Source: UBA60 sp964587885 | GTDB lineage: Archaea > Thermoplasmatota > Poseidoniia > Poseidoniales > Poseidoniaceae | Length of the DNA stretch: 64,000 nt | Assembly (NCBI GenBank): GCA_964587885.1 | Contig: CAZPME010000002.1 | Span: 62,001-126,000, forward strand | Reading direction: 5' to 3' | Part shown: one piece after another, positions 8,301 through 15,854 of the stretch | Layout: each line of letters starts with the position of its first letter | How positions within the stretch are numbered: position 1 is the stretch's first letter | The notes under the pieces: model-generated | Seen by the model: only the letters and a program-made list of their open reading frames with translations | Database searches by the model: none | Told to the model about the DNA's origin: nothing | Position numbers and translations under genes: made by a program

Positions 8301-11228
8301 TTTAGAATTGATGACCAAATAGGTAATTTCCTTGTTGGCGATGCTGCGATTAAACCCAATGGAATGTGGAGCGCGAATATTACTCTAAGTGATGATTTTG
8401 CCGCTGGAACCCATGACTTATCGGTGTCATATGTACCGACTGTGAATTTTTACGAAGGTAGTTCAAATAACGGTAGTTTCGATTCACGTGGATACACCAG
8501 CATCCAGTTCATTTTCCCGGCCCTCGACCAATTTGGCAATCCGGATTTGAATTCACGAACCATACGTAATGGCTCGCTCGAGGTATTCGTCAACTTAGTC
8601 GACAATACCATGACAGCCCTTGGTGGAGAAACCATAGACCTGCAGGTGGAAGGAATGAATGGAACTCTTCAAGCGATTACTGCCTCCAATGGAACCGCTT
8701 CGTTCAATATCACAACGCCTTATGATTACACTCCAGGTTTCCGTAACATTACAGCATCTTTTGCTGGAACATCAGGCACAACGGGTCTACTTGGCTCAAT
8801 GACTAACTCAACCTATGTTGTTATCGCTAATACTTCGATTACAATTTCTACCGTAAATGGCACTATGATCGCTGGAGAATTGATTACCGTAGATGGTATT
8901 CTTCTAGATGATTTGGGCCTTCCTCTAATGGTAAATGGGATGCCAACCGCTGGGGTGCTGCACCTTTATGTCGATGGAGTTGAGGTTGTTACTACCCAAT
9001 CTAATGCGAGTACTGGGGCATGGGCTATGGAATACACATTGCCATTATCTACCAGTGCTGGTGGTCATCAAGTGACTGTGAGGTATACTGCCGATTCACT
9101 TTGGGGTGCACCTGGTTCACCAGAAGCTGACCAAGAAAACCCGCCATTCTATCGTCCATCAGCGACTAGTGTTTGGTTCAATGTGAGTGTTCCAACCGAC
9201 GTTCGTCTTTCAACTACAGGTGAAGATATTGACCGCGAAGAATTGTTACTGGTTAACGGCAGTTTAGTTGACGTAGTCGGCCTTCCCCTTGATAACCGAA
9301 CCATCGAAGTATGGCTTGGAACTACCTTCCTGACCAATGTTTCAACCGATGCAAATGGAGCCTTTACCGTAGCCTACCCAGTTCCAGTCGATGCCCCTCT
9401 TGGAGCGAATGTTTTAACTTTCGAATATCGAGGTGAGTTGTTCTTCTTGCCAAGCAATGTTAGTGGAACTTGGTATGTTTACAGCAAGATCGGTGTAACT
9501 GTATCAGCACCAACACCTGCAGCAATTGGTGATACGATTGCAATATCTGGTTATATTGGCGACAACCAAATGACGGCGATTAGCGGTCACTTTGTCGATA
9601 TCACAGTAGATGGAATTTTGGTCGGCCAGGCTCAAACAGATTCTGAAGGCAACTATTCCCTTAATTGGACTATTGATCAGTCCTTTGATTATGGCGATAA
9701 CTTGGTTTTGGTGAATGTACTGCCTCAAGGTTGGTACCGAGGTAGTAGTGCCAATACTACCATCAGTCTATTGCACCGAACCGGATTGACGATTGAGTTT
9801 AGCGATACTCCAAGTGCAACACGTGGTAGTTTTTGGACTGTTCAAGGTCAACTCTATGATGACGATGCGAGCGGCGATGCTGGTATTGACGGCGAGATGG
9901 TCAAAGTAATGTTTAATGAGATTGAGGTTGAAACAGTATTGACTACAAATGGCGGCTATTGGATGGCAACAATTGTTGCGCCGATGAATGCTTCACGTGG
10001 AGTACATTTGATTTCAGTTTCATATGAAGGTGATAGTTTCTATCTCCCTTCAGTGAACAATATTTCCGCCATTTTGTGGGCTGATGTTGTAATTGAAATT
10101 GATGCAATTAGTTCTTCAGCCACTCGCTCGTCGCTAACTGACCCGATTGTAATGAGCGGAAGTGTGCGTGAAATTGGTGGCCAAAACGAATTGATATCAA
10201 ACGCTCAACTAATATTCGGTGAAGGACTGAACTGTGTTTTAGACGAAGAAGTACGCTGTATCTCCACCTCCCCTATATTGTGGACAAATGGGATGTTTTC
10301 GCTTTCAGCGACCGCTCCATCATGGATGAATGGTGGAGATAATTACGTCGCTCTTGAGTACGAGGGAAATGCCTCACAATATCTCAATGGTGCTGGTAAT
10401 GAGTCCTTAGTGATACGAATATTACTTGATGTGACGTTCCAACTGAGCCTTGAGAAAATCGTGCTTGGCGATGCTGATAATCAGAATGTACGCGGTGAAG
10501 TAGTCGCTATTGCTGACGATACACAAACCCCAGTGCAAGGGATCAATATCTGGGTTGAGTTGGAAATACCGAACGGTTCAGATCGCAAAGAAGAGAAGAC
10601 AACCGATGAAAACGGCTTCGCTATTATTTCGTTTGATGCCGACCCACCATATGCTGACGTCGACCGTTGGGGACGAGTGAAGGTCTCAATTTCTTCAGAT
10701 GACAATATGCTATCCAATATTTCCAAGGTTCGAATGGAAGGAGAATACTCCTCAGTGGTCATGGATTACAATCTTGGGCAAGATGACGAGTCTGGAATCC
10801 CTTGGCACCTAGTGATTATTGCTCTGATTCTCGGAGTAGGTTCTGCAGCATATCTAATGCGCAAGCGTAAGATGGATGCTTTGAAAGAAATGGCTGATGT
10901 CTTTTCTTATACTGCTGAATTACTGGCTGCAGGAGATGAAATCCGTGAGGCGATTTTCACTTGTTATGAGAATTTGTGCCAGATCCTTCAGGGTCATGGC
11001 TTCCTACGTCATGACTTTGAGACGGTGCGTGAATTCGAAGTGGCTATTCGCAAAGCAATGCCAATACGTGAAGATGCACTTGTCGCTCTGGACCAAGTGT
11101 TTGAGGTTGCTAGATACAGCCGAATCCAAATGGGAGAAATGCACAAAGCACAGGCTCAACAAGCACTAGAAGCATGTTTGAGCGAGGTTGGTCGAATTAC
11201 CGAATTGCAGGAAATCCCTGCGCGCTGA
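2367..11228 (+). CDS. Giant surface protein: TSP3 repeats, transglutaminase-like domain, Ig-like repeats, DUF4129-like tail
   Basis: 2953 residues. An N-terminal hydrophobic segment (about 25-45, SLVFLMLVSSIAGLEIAAW) acts as signal peptide or anchor. Residues about 50-760 carry many Asp-rich TSP3-type calcium-binding repeats (DTDNDGLND, DTDGDGIPD and variants). A transglutaminase-like core follows with Cys970 (GTCSEYATL) and His1010 (SEHFSYW); the position where the family has Asp reads Asn1036 (GWIPFNP). From about 1050 to 2780 come tandem Ig-like/carboxypeptidase-regulatory-like beta domains with numerous N-glycosylation sequons. A transmembrane helix at about 2812-2832 (WHLVIIALILGVGSAAYLM) is followed by a cytoplasmic helical domain of about 115 residues resembling the DUF4129 domain found at the C-terminus of TgpA-type transglutaminases (FETVREFEVAIRKAM, FEVARYS). 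Likely a cell-surface adhesin or peptide-crosslinking/cleaving enzyme; substrate unknown. Confidence 0.85.
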   Translation: MSEQSVGQSAFKTFVEVRQQRRAFSLVFLMLVSSIAGLEIAAWEAMAVNDQDGDGLSYGLEYLINTQPQDPDSDNDGLPDGWEWKYGLDPTDGSSIGVNGATGDQDGDGMTNLQEYTYLQPQSWDLSSTPQVLDNGVWWNGTVPVRNWDEENSMQYSQPGCGDAGSDGTGSVILCDEDPLGNICTDGIDNDRDGLVDSADSDNDGDADCSSNDDDGDGLYDEDVDGWDTDGDGLPDGWEAANSLNATSPSNDDGYAGDPDGDGLTNIYEFVNPSWTTQCSGADCWRPGPATAAMTETVTPCDPVTGIGPNSCMTNTAEVDGITSTDPQDSDTDNDGLNDSYEALVLLTDPTSSDTDNDGIDDGVEVNGAYGLPAQASDPRDNNTDGDQFDDGAEDLNGNGVIDANETDPTRREDSGDFDNDGIENWEENMSCTKWNVFDTDSGGVGDGDERNFSHNTDPCMSMFSAVESIVSWNSANNRLTLANGTGFNPSGGVGFYNNSGNLTPFAYSAVVNNVIYGVSGAPPAGVNFVESHNGSWCHRLATLEGTLSSWRNYCDDDYEDSDGDGLADWEELLGVYGFFSNPNFGDTDGDNVNDFDEVMNGTDPGEPCWNNLDSDLDGINDYFETSTGCDLAYIGVLNGSVDGYATDPTQLDTDNGGIDDRQEYFDGTNPASDPTDDIHLADTDGDGIPDIIENNSGLNWLNPDTDGGGMLDGDECDRMFWFSNCLGSPFNPFDPSDDIVINQVIFYANNSSGVVDPSQPHYWRLHTYDYYTGEAYGLETGVHTGTEIIFPYGNATHLADTSFGNDTVIWQINFVQGITEGPMPLPAYTSNVTFWFDSAAQVIRTNDTHRYEVISGLVNELWGVQAENYFDATDQMNSIANVSAVYETALPAEFTNMSMPQSEVFNITNGVITDSSQTSAWGKAQALVDYLTNEDGNATEFKLNYNGSGLISGNDISLHMLANSNEGTCSEYATLMTTMARLAGLPARMVSGYKDGVWDGNGYEVSSEHFSYWTEINMLSSPSSGSLDMGWIPFNPCPPAATMEVSNASAMVLTWDRNGTSVLNVSGQLRFADNQTVAAHSTISAYLAPLGAVNSQMEHGWLINAVTTDANGNFTMNGTPIEPPAPGFGLIVFEPDQMGYIPSSNIASTLVVNVTDDVAMNQTLPNPIGNPVIGAGASTTLTGTIEYENTPTEGIETLDNHTIFFEYTSTLDGVVNLSTIVTADGLWSFDIQLDANEPRGNLTGTLWFTGWKDTTLSIVGSPQFNLRPSNMSIVMNVTDAPNLTATLEGPGTNNSIIVVDDFLYVNGTVQSRGATPVNMNGSLSLSLRENGSGGQYGEVFNQTVNGTFNITFNLSVALAMIPAGLIDVQLRFYPSDLEATDDANLSGEAWWLKGLLNVTFSPSITAMRGQEASAILDFYDHRGNNFDLNLTGEFSSVFNSSWINTTVDPSGSYNLVWNTSANMVPGDYVLTTQFNGSDYFLPTISTTTVRIQGDFDTNAAVVDFWIHIGTTGYITGNVTDAVFGTIITGNDSEISGLLLGADGPIPLGSTQLNNTTGEFNLSVAIPPSGLPSGTYDVELLVDFGMAAPPGGAYYSFLGEFLPSVSIGVESEAVLTVANVTNAAIINDTIDMVIHVSDIADNSNITGVSVDYIFDFGNSNTSIGTAVTDPEGNATLSWLVAGFEPGAYTVRYEMANTTSGGSQWWGNFTTSQLTVMAPTMVNVSSIPNTVIAGQNFNVSGQIMDQDNLSRPLIEAVDLNVYWSYNPEELLINQRSTDPSGSFNMSIPTDTSGNGTVRGNHTLVIAVVNGSSPFYLDSDFNFQILVIGVSDFEALKPLNAVIVNRNTSINISATLVESTDMFSALDGRNVSMQFDDDPVLLTAITDASGSVTYNYSVPITQSLGLVNVTFSFAGDFDLLGTNKTMNSITVRSMTILVIDPITANPVAGDVFTVTGTLSSDNGTGGIMLRDGTPLTANVLFRIDDQIGNFLVGDAAIKPNGMWSANITLSDDFAAGTHDLSVSYVPTVNFYEGSSNNGSFDSRGYTSIQFIFPALDQFGNPDLNSRTIRNGSLEVFVNLVDNTMTALGGETIDLQVEGMNGTLQAITASNGTASFNITTPYDYTPGFRNITASFAGTSGTTGLLGSMTNSTYVVIANTSITISTVNGTMIAGELITVDGILLDDLGLPLMVNGMPTAGVLHLYVDGVEVVTTQSNASTGAWAMEYTLPLSTSAGGHQVTVRYTADSLWGAPGSPEADQENPPFYRPSATSVWFNVSVPTDVRLSTTGEDIDREELLLVNGSLVDVVGLPLDNRTIEVWLGTTFLTNVSTDANGAFTVAYPVPVDAPLGANVLTFEYRGELFFLPSNVSGTWYVYSKIGVTVSAPTPAAIGDTIAISGYIGDNQMTAISGHFVDITVDGILVGQAQTDSEGNYSLNWTIDQSFDYGDNLVLVNVLPQGWYRGSSANTTISLLHRTGLTIEFSDTPSATRGSFWTVQGQLYDDDASGDAGIDGEMVKVMFNEIEVETVLTTNGGYWMATIVAPMNASRGVHLISVSYEGDSFYLPSVNNISAILWADVVIEIDAISSSATRSSLTDPIVMSGSVREIGGQNELISNAQLIFGEGLNCVLDEEVRCISTSPILWTNGMFSLSATAPSWMNGGDNYVALEYEGNASQYLNGAGNESLVIRILLDVTFQLSLEKIVLGDADNQNVRGEVVAIADDTQTPVQGINIWVELEIPNGSDRKEEKTTDENGFAIISFDADPPYADVDRWGRVKVSISSDDNMLSNISKVRMEGEYSSVVMDYNLGQDDESGIPWHLVIIALILGVGSAAYLMRKRKMDALKEMADVFSYTAELLAAGDEIREAIFTCYENLCQILQGHGFLRHDFETVREFEVAIRKAMPIREDALVALDQVFEVARYSRIQMGEMHKAQAQQALEACLSEVGRITELQEIPAR

Positions 11229-11233
11229 TTACC

Positions 11234-11722
11234 TTACCAACCTATTTGCAGATGACCTGAGTCCCAAATTGCGCTGATTTCTCCAGCGCCTTTGGGCAAG
11301 GTCACGACCTGTTCCCAATCAATATCGAATAGTGCTAATTTGATTGCAGGATGGCCGTGTAATTCACCCTTGCTTACTTCGACTCGACCAAGAGTTGTGC
11401 CGCGCAGAGGTATGGTAAATTTCCTTTCACTCAAAACCCCACCTAATTCCTCAACCATCCATTCCAAACGGCGCTCTGGCAGTACTTCTGCAAGATGATT
11501 CTCAGGGAGTTCTCCGGCACTAACAAGAAAGCGAGAATGTAATTCTTGAACTTCACTTAGGTGGCTGAGATTGCCAAGGTGCTCGGCATGGAGAAGAGAT
11601 GGCTCAGAAGATAGCCCAGTGGTAATCACTGTTGCTTGGTCGATTGAATCGACTTCTCCCTCGGAGATTTCCACCGAGTCCCATTCACCGGTCATAACCG
11701 ACTGGAGATGATGGTGGCTCAT
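11234..11722 (-). CDS. Hypothetical protein, translationally coupled to helicase
   Basis: 162 residues, no family recognised. The ATG overlaps the helicase stop as ATGA, so it is co-translated with that gene. The sequence is acidic, has no membrane segment or cysteine motif, starts with a His-rich stretch (MSHHHLQ) and ends in alternating beta-like segments (GHPAIKLALFDIDWEQVVTLP). It converges tail to tail with the giant surface gene, ending only 6 bases from it. The coupling suggests a helicase-associated accessory role, but that is inference from position only. Confidence 0.6.
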   Translation of the reverse strand: MSHHHLQSVMTGEWDSVEISEGEVDSIDQATVITTGLSSEPSLLHAEHLGNLSHLSEVQELHSRFLVSAGELPENHLAEVLPERRLEWMVEELGGVLSERKFTIPLRGTTLGRVEVSKGELHGHPAIKLALFDIDWEQVVTLPKGAGEISAIWDSGHLQIGW

Positions 11723-13857
11723 GAACCCTCGTCTCTGCCAGCCGGCAGATTACGATTGAAAAATCGCTTTGCTATCATTTCGGTAGTTTGACCATTGGGA
11801 GTGATAATGGGTGCCAATTCTGTTGGGAGGCAGGAACTGTAATTCGGCTTGCGATGACGCTCGTCAAGGAGTAAGATGAAAGCACGGTCATCCGAACTCC
11901 TAATCGGCCGACCCATCGCTTGTAGGACCGCATTCATAGCAGGTTGAGTTTTTGCCCAAGCCCAACCTTTGCCGGGACCGAATTTATCGTTGAAGTAGCG
12001 TTCAAGCGCAGACCCCTCTACTGAAGGCGGTGCCATCGGAATACCGATGCAGACTACAGCATCGAGTATGTTGTTGCGATAATCAATACCTTCAGCGAGT
12101 TTTCCGCCGAAAACTCCTGCCAGCAATAATCTCTTGCCGCGCCTACGCGCATCCTCTAGATCATCGAGGATACGATCAGTACGTTGCTTGCCCCAGCCGC
12201 GTTCTTCGAACACAACTTTGACATGACGCCAATTATGACCGCCGACATATTCAGCAATTGATTTGTATGAAGGCGCAAAAACTGCGATGTGGCCTTCACA
12301 ACTTGAGATTAGGCATTCAATATGATTACGGATTTTATCCCCCATGGCTTCACTACGTTGGGCGAAGGTGCAATTCACATCACTAGCGATTGCGACCGGA
12401 CGCCGGTCACTCATGAAAGGTGATGCAAAGGTTTTGCGAGCCGTATTTGCTGGAAGCCCAAGGATGTTGACATACAATTCAGGGGGGTAAAGTGTGCCTG
12501 ACATAAGCACCGCTCCACTCACCTTTGAGAAGATTGGACCTGAAACGAGACTTGGGTCAAGGAGGTGACTAGTAATGGCTCCGTTGGCTGCATTATCCTC
12601 GAATACGAGCACGAGAGCAGAAGTGTTTCCATATTGTTCAATGGTCGAAATAGCTGCAGCAAATCGGTGCGATGCCAAGTCTTGAGCCTCACCTTCTTGG
12701 CGTTCATTTTGGACCTCTGCAAGAACTTCCATCAGACGGCGAAGCCGCAATTCTGGTGGCGGTGATGGCGTGGGAAGTGCCTCTGAAGTGAGTTTACTTT
12801 GCTTGTCTTCACCACTTGAAGTTGAGAATGCTTGAGTCATTATTTGATGAAATTCAGCAATGCTGATTTCGCGTTGCTTAGCATCGGGCTTGGAACTTTT
12901 ATTGGCTGCCGTATCCAATGCAAGTCGACGGAACCAAGCCCGTAAAGCAGGTCGGAGTTTGAGGAGAACGCGGTGAGTCCAGCGGATGATTTCTATGGCT
13001 TCATCAGCTTGTCCAGCAAAAGTTTGCTCCATTGTCTGCAGATATTCATCAACTTCAAAGGTGGCGTTGCGAACCATATCCGGTGTAATCTTACATTCCA
13101 GCCCCATTCGGATACGGTCTGGCAAATTGTGTGCTTCATCAATAATGACGATTAGGTCTTCAAGTTCTATCCCCATTCCCGCAAGTGATGATTCTCTAAC
13201 TCCTTCAATGAAAAGATGGTTGTAATCACAAACAATGATGTCAGCAAATTTGGCCATTTCTCGGCCGATTTTCCACGGGCAAATTGGCGCTGATTGCCCA
13301 CCATCAGTATGGTTTCGTGCTAGCGTAACCAATTCATGAACGTGGAGAGGATGTGAGAGAACCTCGTTACCAATAGCACTCGTATTGGCTAAAAAGGGCC
13401 GACATTTATTGGAAGAACGTGCTTCTGAACACAAATTGCTGAATAAGACCGGATGCTCGTTGGCAAAAGGTTGGACGCACATTCCTGCTTGACCAATCAT
13501 ATCGACCAAACCAACTTTTCTTGCACCTTCTGGGAGGCGTCGGTTTATTTCCCGTACGGTTTCAACAACAATGCGATGCTGACTTTGCCGGCCAGTCATG
13601 AACATGATTGTCCGTTGACGTCCATTCTCGGCCGAGACTTCAAGGGCTGCAATCAGTGCAGCAGCAGTCTTGCCAACACCTGTAGGGGCGGCTGCTACAA
13701 GAGCGCCACCTTGGCGTAGTGATTCGATAGCATCTTGAATCATTTCAATCTGCACGGGGCGGAGATTATCGTGGGCTTCAAAACTGAAACTCGCAGCCGC
13801 TGAAACTCCTTCTGCTGGCGGCATAACCCCAACTGGAAAACGACCCCTCAAAAGCAT
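11719..13857 (-). CDS. XPD/Rad3/DinG-family Fe-S DNA helicase
   Basis: 712 residues, a superfamily 2 DNA helicase. Walker A is at residues 57-65 (APTGVGKTA), the DEAH box at 240-243 (IIDEAHNLPDR), and a C-terminal motif VI-like QAMGRPIRS segment is present. Four cysteines at 127, 143, 152 and 193 sit between Walker A and DEAH, the position and order of the [4Fe-4S] cluster ligands in XPD/DinG/FancJ helicases. These enzymes unwind DNA 5' to 3' in repair or in resolving structures. The start at 13857 has a GTGA just upstream. It is followed by an ATGA-overlapping small gene. Whether it is the XPD orthologue or a DinG-like paralogue cannot be decided from reading alone. Confidence 0.9.
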   Translation of the reverse strand: MLLRGRFPVGVMPPAEGVSAAASFSFEAHDNLRPVQIEMIQDAIESLRQGGALVAAAPTGVGKTAAALIAALEVSAENGRQRTIMFMTGRQSQHRIVVETVREINRRLPEGARKVGLVDMIGQAGMCVQPFANEHPVLFSNLCSEARSSNKCRPFLANTSAIGNEVLSHPLHVHELVTLARNHTDGGQSAPICPWKIGREMAKFADIIVCDYNHLFIEGVRESSLAGMGIELEDLIVIIDEAHNLPDRIRMGLECKITPDMVRNATFEVDEYLQTMEQTFAGQADEAIEIIRWTHRVLLKLRPALRAWFRRLALDTAANKSSKPDAKQREISIAEFHQIMTQAFSTSSGEDKQSKLTSEALPTPSPPPELRLRRLMEVLAEVQNERQEGEAQDLASHRFAAAISTIEQYGNTSALVLVFEDNAANGAITSHLLDPSLVSGPIFSKVSGAVLMSGTLYPPELYVNILGLPANTARKTFASPFMSDRRPVAIASDVNCTFAQRSEAMGDKIRNHIECLISSCEGHIAVFAPSYKSIAEYVGGHNWRHVKVVFEERGWGKQRTDRILDDLEDARRRGKRLLLAGVFGGKLAEGIDYRNNILDAVVCIGIPMAPPSVEGSALERYFNDKFGPGKGWAWAKTQPAMNAVLQAMGRPIRSSDDRAFILLLDERHRKPNYSSCLPTELAPIITPNGQTTEMIAKRFFNRNLPAGRDEGS

Positions 13858-13962
13858 TCACATGAAAACGACCCAACAAACCTTGTGGACATCAAATAGA
13901 GAGGCAGGCTTCTGAACGTTTTGACAAGGTCAAACAATATCTTTGTTTACAAATATCCGGTT

Positions 13963-14157
13963 GATTCCGCCTTCTAGCAGGCTGAATCGGAGGAAAATTT
14001 TCCCCCGCGGCCGGAATCCCGACCGCGGGAGGGGTGTGTGTTTTGACCCCGACGCGCGTAACGAGCGCGCAATCGTAGAGCGGCCAATCCGGATCGAGGT
14101 CCTTCTCCGGGTGGCACGGGGTTGAACAACAACGGTGTGTGGGGGTCGTTATTGTTC
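13963..14157 (-). ncRNA. Candidate structured RNA (novel or unrecognised)
   Basis: This part of a 328-base gene-free gap (13858-14185) is visibly GC-rich against its AT-richer surroundings and packed with inverted repeats: arms 14124-14134/14147-14157 (11 bp, 12-base loop), 14045-14052/14094-14101 (8 bp closing a domain), 14054-14058/14066-14070 nested inside it, 14004-14010/14023-14029 and 13963-13988. In the first two helices the only imperfect pair is U-G when read on the minus strand but C-A on the plus strand, which points to a minus-strand transcript. I looked for the RNase P GAGGAAAGUCC motif, the SRP GGAAG tetraloop region and 5S rRNA signatures and did not find them convincingly. It lies between two minus-strand genes, so it might be a long leader of the helicase mRNA or a separate RNA. 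Confidence 0.45.
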
Positions 14158-14185
14158 GGCATCCCATCCCCTCTTCAGCTCTCAC

Positions 14186-14563
14186 CTATTCGGTGTATTC
14201 CTTGCTTGGCAAGGTTTCAGCCCGCTTCGTCAGAAGTCGAGACTGGAGTTTGTCATCTATGTCACTGAGTTCGTCAGCGATTGCCTTGTCGACATAATCG
14301 AGAAGGCCTTGGAGTGCAGCATCCTGGGCAGTTATTCCACGTAACTCAAATAGCGTTGCAAGCCTAGTTCGTACTGCGCTTCCAATTTGAATTGTAACCG
14401 TATCCATACTAGGTCGGCTTGGTTGTTGGCGTACATGCGTTCTAACTGCCTCGCGAATAACATCAGAGCGATTGCGCATACCATCTATTCCGACGCGCGA
14501 ATCTAACTCGGCCAGAACATCATCTGGGAGTCGTAAACTGATTGCTGTACTCGGGGCTGGCAT
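14186..14563 (-). CDS. Ribbon-helix-helix transcriptional regulator
   Basis: 125 residues from the ATG at 14563, preferred over an upstream in-frame Met because a GGTGA-like signal precedes it and because the family fold begins here. Residues about 5-50 match the CopG/NikR-type ribbon-helix-helix domain: a beta strand AISLRLPDDV, then helix ELDSRVG, then NRSDVIREAVRTHV. The remaining 75 residues form a second acidic, probably helical region of unknown role. RHH proteins bind direct or inverted repeats as dimers of dimers; three ATACAA repeats spaced 11-12 bp lie 67-95 bases upstream, consistent with autoregulation. Divergent from the HTH gene at 14838. Target genes are unknown. Confidence 0.75.
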   Translation of the reverse strand: MPAPSTAISLRLPDDVLAELDSRVGIDGMRNRSDVIREAVRTHVRQQPSRPSMDTVTIQIGSAVRTRLATLFELRGITAQDAALQGLLDYVDKAIADELSDIDDKLQSRLLTKRAETLPSKEYTE

Positions 14564-14629
14564 GCGGGTTTCACCTATTCGGACAAATTGAGCAGGATGG
14601 GTGCAGCACATAAAGGTATTGCAAATAAC

Positions 14630-14658
14630 ATACAATATGAAATACAATTGCGATACAA
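14630..14658. promoter_or_regulatory. Candidate operator: three helically phased ATACAA repeats
   Basis: ATACAA occurs at 14630-14635, 14642-14647 and 14653-14658, spacing 12 and 11 bases, that is one helical turn, in the divergent gap (14564-14837) between the ribbon-helix-helix gene and the HTH gene. Phased direct repeats are a usual arrangement for RHH repressors. The rest of this 274-base gap is AT-rich with no reading frame I can support. Confidence 0.4.
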
Positions 14659-14837
14659 AAACAGACTTGATATTTTTTATTACAAACGCATCACTGCGCG
14701 CTATGTATCGCGATTATAGGCGCGATTCAATCCAAGAATAGCGGCGAAACACCAATATCCAGCCGAATCGAATTCTTACCCTATATCTATGCGAATTTCA
14801 GCCAATACCTAAGTCACATAATGTCTAGCATGGTAAT

Positions 14838-15218
14838 ATGGCCGTACAAGAAGATGGTAGAGTAAATCTTCCGGTCTCATCTCTCATCACCATCGGGATT
14901 TCTAAAACTCCAGCAGCAATCCTTTCGGCACTATTTCTTCATGATGGACAAACCTCTGCTGAATTAGTACAATCGACAGGTTTGCCCAAGGGAACTGTAG
15001 TCAGTGGATTGAGATATTGGCGATTTGAGGGGTGGGTTACTTCGCAAGAAGGTGTAGTCTCTTTAGGTGGGAGAACACCTCATGTCTGGAAACTCTCGTT
15101 CTCAAAGGAAGAAGTGATCCATCGTCTTCAAAACATTGTTGGCAAGGGCCAATTTGAATTGCAAGACACAATCCGAGGTCTCAACCGCTGGATTGTTCAG
15201 CACGACGGTGAAATATGA
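14838..15218 (+). CDS. Winged-helix DNA-binding protein (MarR/TrmB-like)
   Basis: 126 residues. Residues about 22-75 read as a winged helix-turn-helix: ILSALFLHDGQTSAELVQS, then TGLPKGTVVSGLRYWRFEGWV, with the wing near VVSLGGRTPHVWKL. This matches the MarR/TrmB-like fold in which a recognition helix follows the TGLPKGTV turn. The C-terminal part is an amphipathic helix suitable for dimerisation. No ligand-binding domain is present, so it is a small single-domain regulator. It is divergent from the RHH regulator and followed after 18 bases by the TerB-like gene, probably as one transcript. Regulated genes are unknown. Confidence 0.6.
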   Translation: MAVQEDGRVNLPVSSLITIGISKTPAAILSALFLHDGQTSAELVQSTGLPKGTVVSGLRYWRFEGWVTSQEGVVSLGGRTPHVWKLSFSKEEVIHRLQNIVGKGQFELQDTIRGLNRWIVQHDGEI

Positions 15219-15236
15219 AGTCGATGACCGCTTTGC

Positions 15237-15692
15237 ATGAGCCTTCTAGATGCGAGCCGCGGATTACACATTTACCTAAAGACACTTGAAATAGCATTAC
15301 TGGATGACCGCATTTCTTTTGATGAAGCAACAATGTTGCGAATACTCGGCACTTCGTTAGGTGTCAGTGCGATGGATCTTCCTGATTGCGTTGCAATCGC
15401 CAGGGGAGAAATGCCGAGCCCCATCAGTGAAATACAGGTCGAAGAGTGGTCACAGCGCGAAACTGGAGATGTAGTAATCTATCAGGCAGTATTGGTAGCA
15501 GCATTAGATGATGATGAAATCACATCTGATGAAATGGCCATGCTCAATGCCTTGGGTGAGGTAATTAATCTCCAGGATGATGAGCACGGTCTAATTGAAG
15601 AGGCGATTCGCTCAACAGCTCCCGAAGATGAAATGGGTCGTCGCCGTCTAGATCGACTTGATACTTTCATTTCACGTAGCCCTTGGTCGTAA
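15237..15692 (+). CDS. TerB-like tandem-repeat protein
   Basis: 151 residues, cytosolic, acidic. Two related halves are visible: residues about 15-45 (LEIALLDDRISFDEATMLRI) and about 85-120 (VLVAALDDDEITSDEMAMLN), each with the ALxDDxIxxDExxML pattern typical of TerB/DjlA-type metal-binding helical repeats. TerB domains occur in tellurite-resistance and phage-defence gene sets, but here no other ter genes are near, so function is open. It follows the HTH gene by 18 bases and is likely co-transcribed with it. The family call rests on motif resemblance. Confidence 0.5.
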   Translation: MSLLDASRGLHIYLKTLEIALLDDRISFDEATMLRILGTSLGVSAMDLPDCVAIARGEMPSPISEIQVEEWSQRETGDVVIYQAVLVAALDDDEITSDEMAMLNALGEVINLQDDEHGLIEEAIRSTAPEDEMGRRRLDRLDTFISRSPWS

Positions 15693-15830
15693 TTGTCGAT
15701 TTATTCGGCACAGTATCGGCTTGAATAGTGGCAGTTTGCAAAAACTGCAATTTTTCTCAATGTAACCTAGTAGCACGATTACGAATAATTCTGCGGCAAT
15801 GCTTACAAGTAACGTGTAGGTGGGTTGGCC

Positions 15831-15846
15831 AATCCCTTAAGGGATT
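15831..15846. promoter_or_regulatory. Palindrome upstream of gdhA
   Basis: AATCCCTTAAGGGATT is a perfect 16-base palindrome ending 8 bases before the gdhA start. It may be a regulator-binding site or a hairpin that occludes initiation. It belongs to the set of C/G-clamped palindromes noted upstream of several genes here. Confidence 0.35.
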
Positions 15847-15854
15847 GAGATGGT

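Noticed and set aside
13963..14157. Assignment of this region as RNase P RNA, SRP RNA or 5S rRNA
   Set aside because: The universally conserved short motifs of these RNAs were not found on either strand, so no family name is given.
13892..14185. Overlapping short reading frames of about 60-97 codons on both strands
   Set aside because: They overlap the GC-rich inverted-repeat region, have biased Arg/Pro/Gly composition and no start signals; the RNA structure explains the region better.
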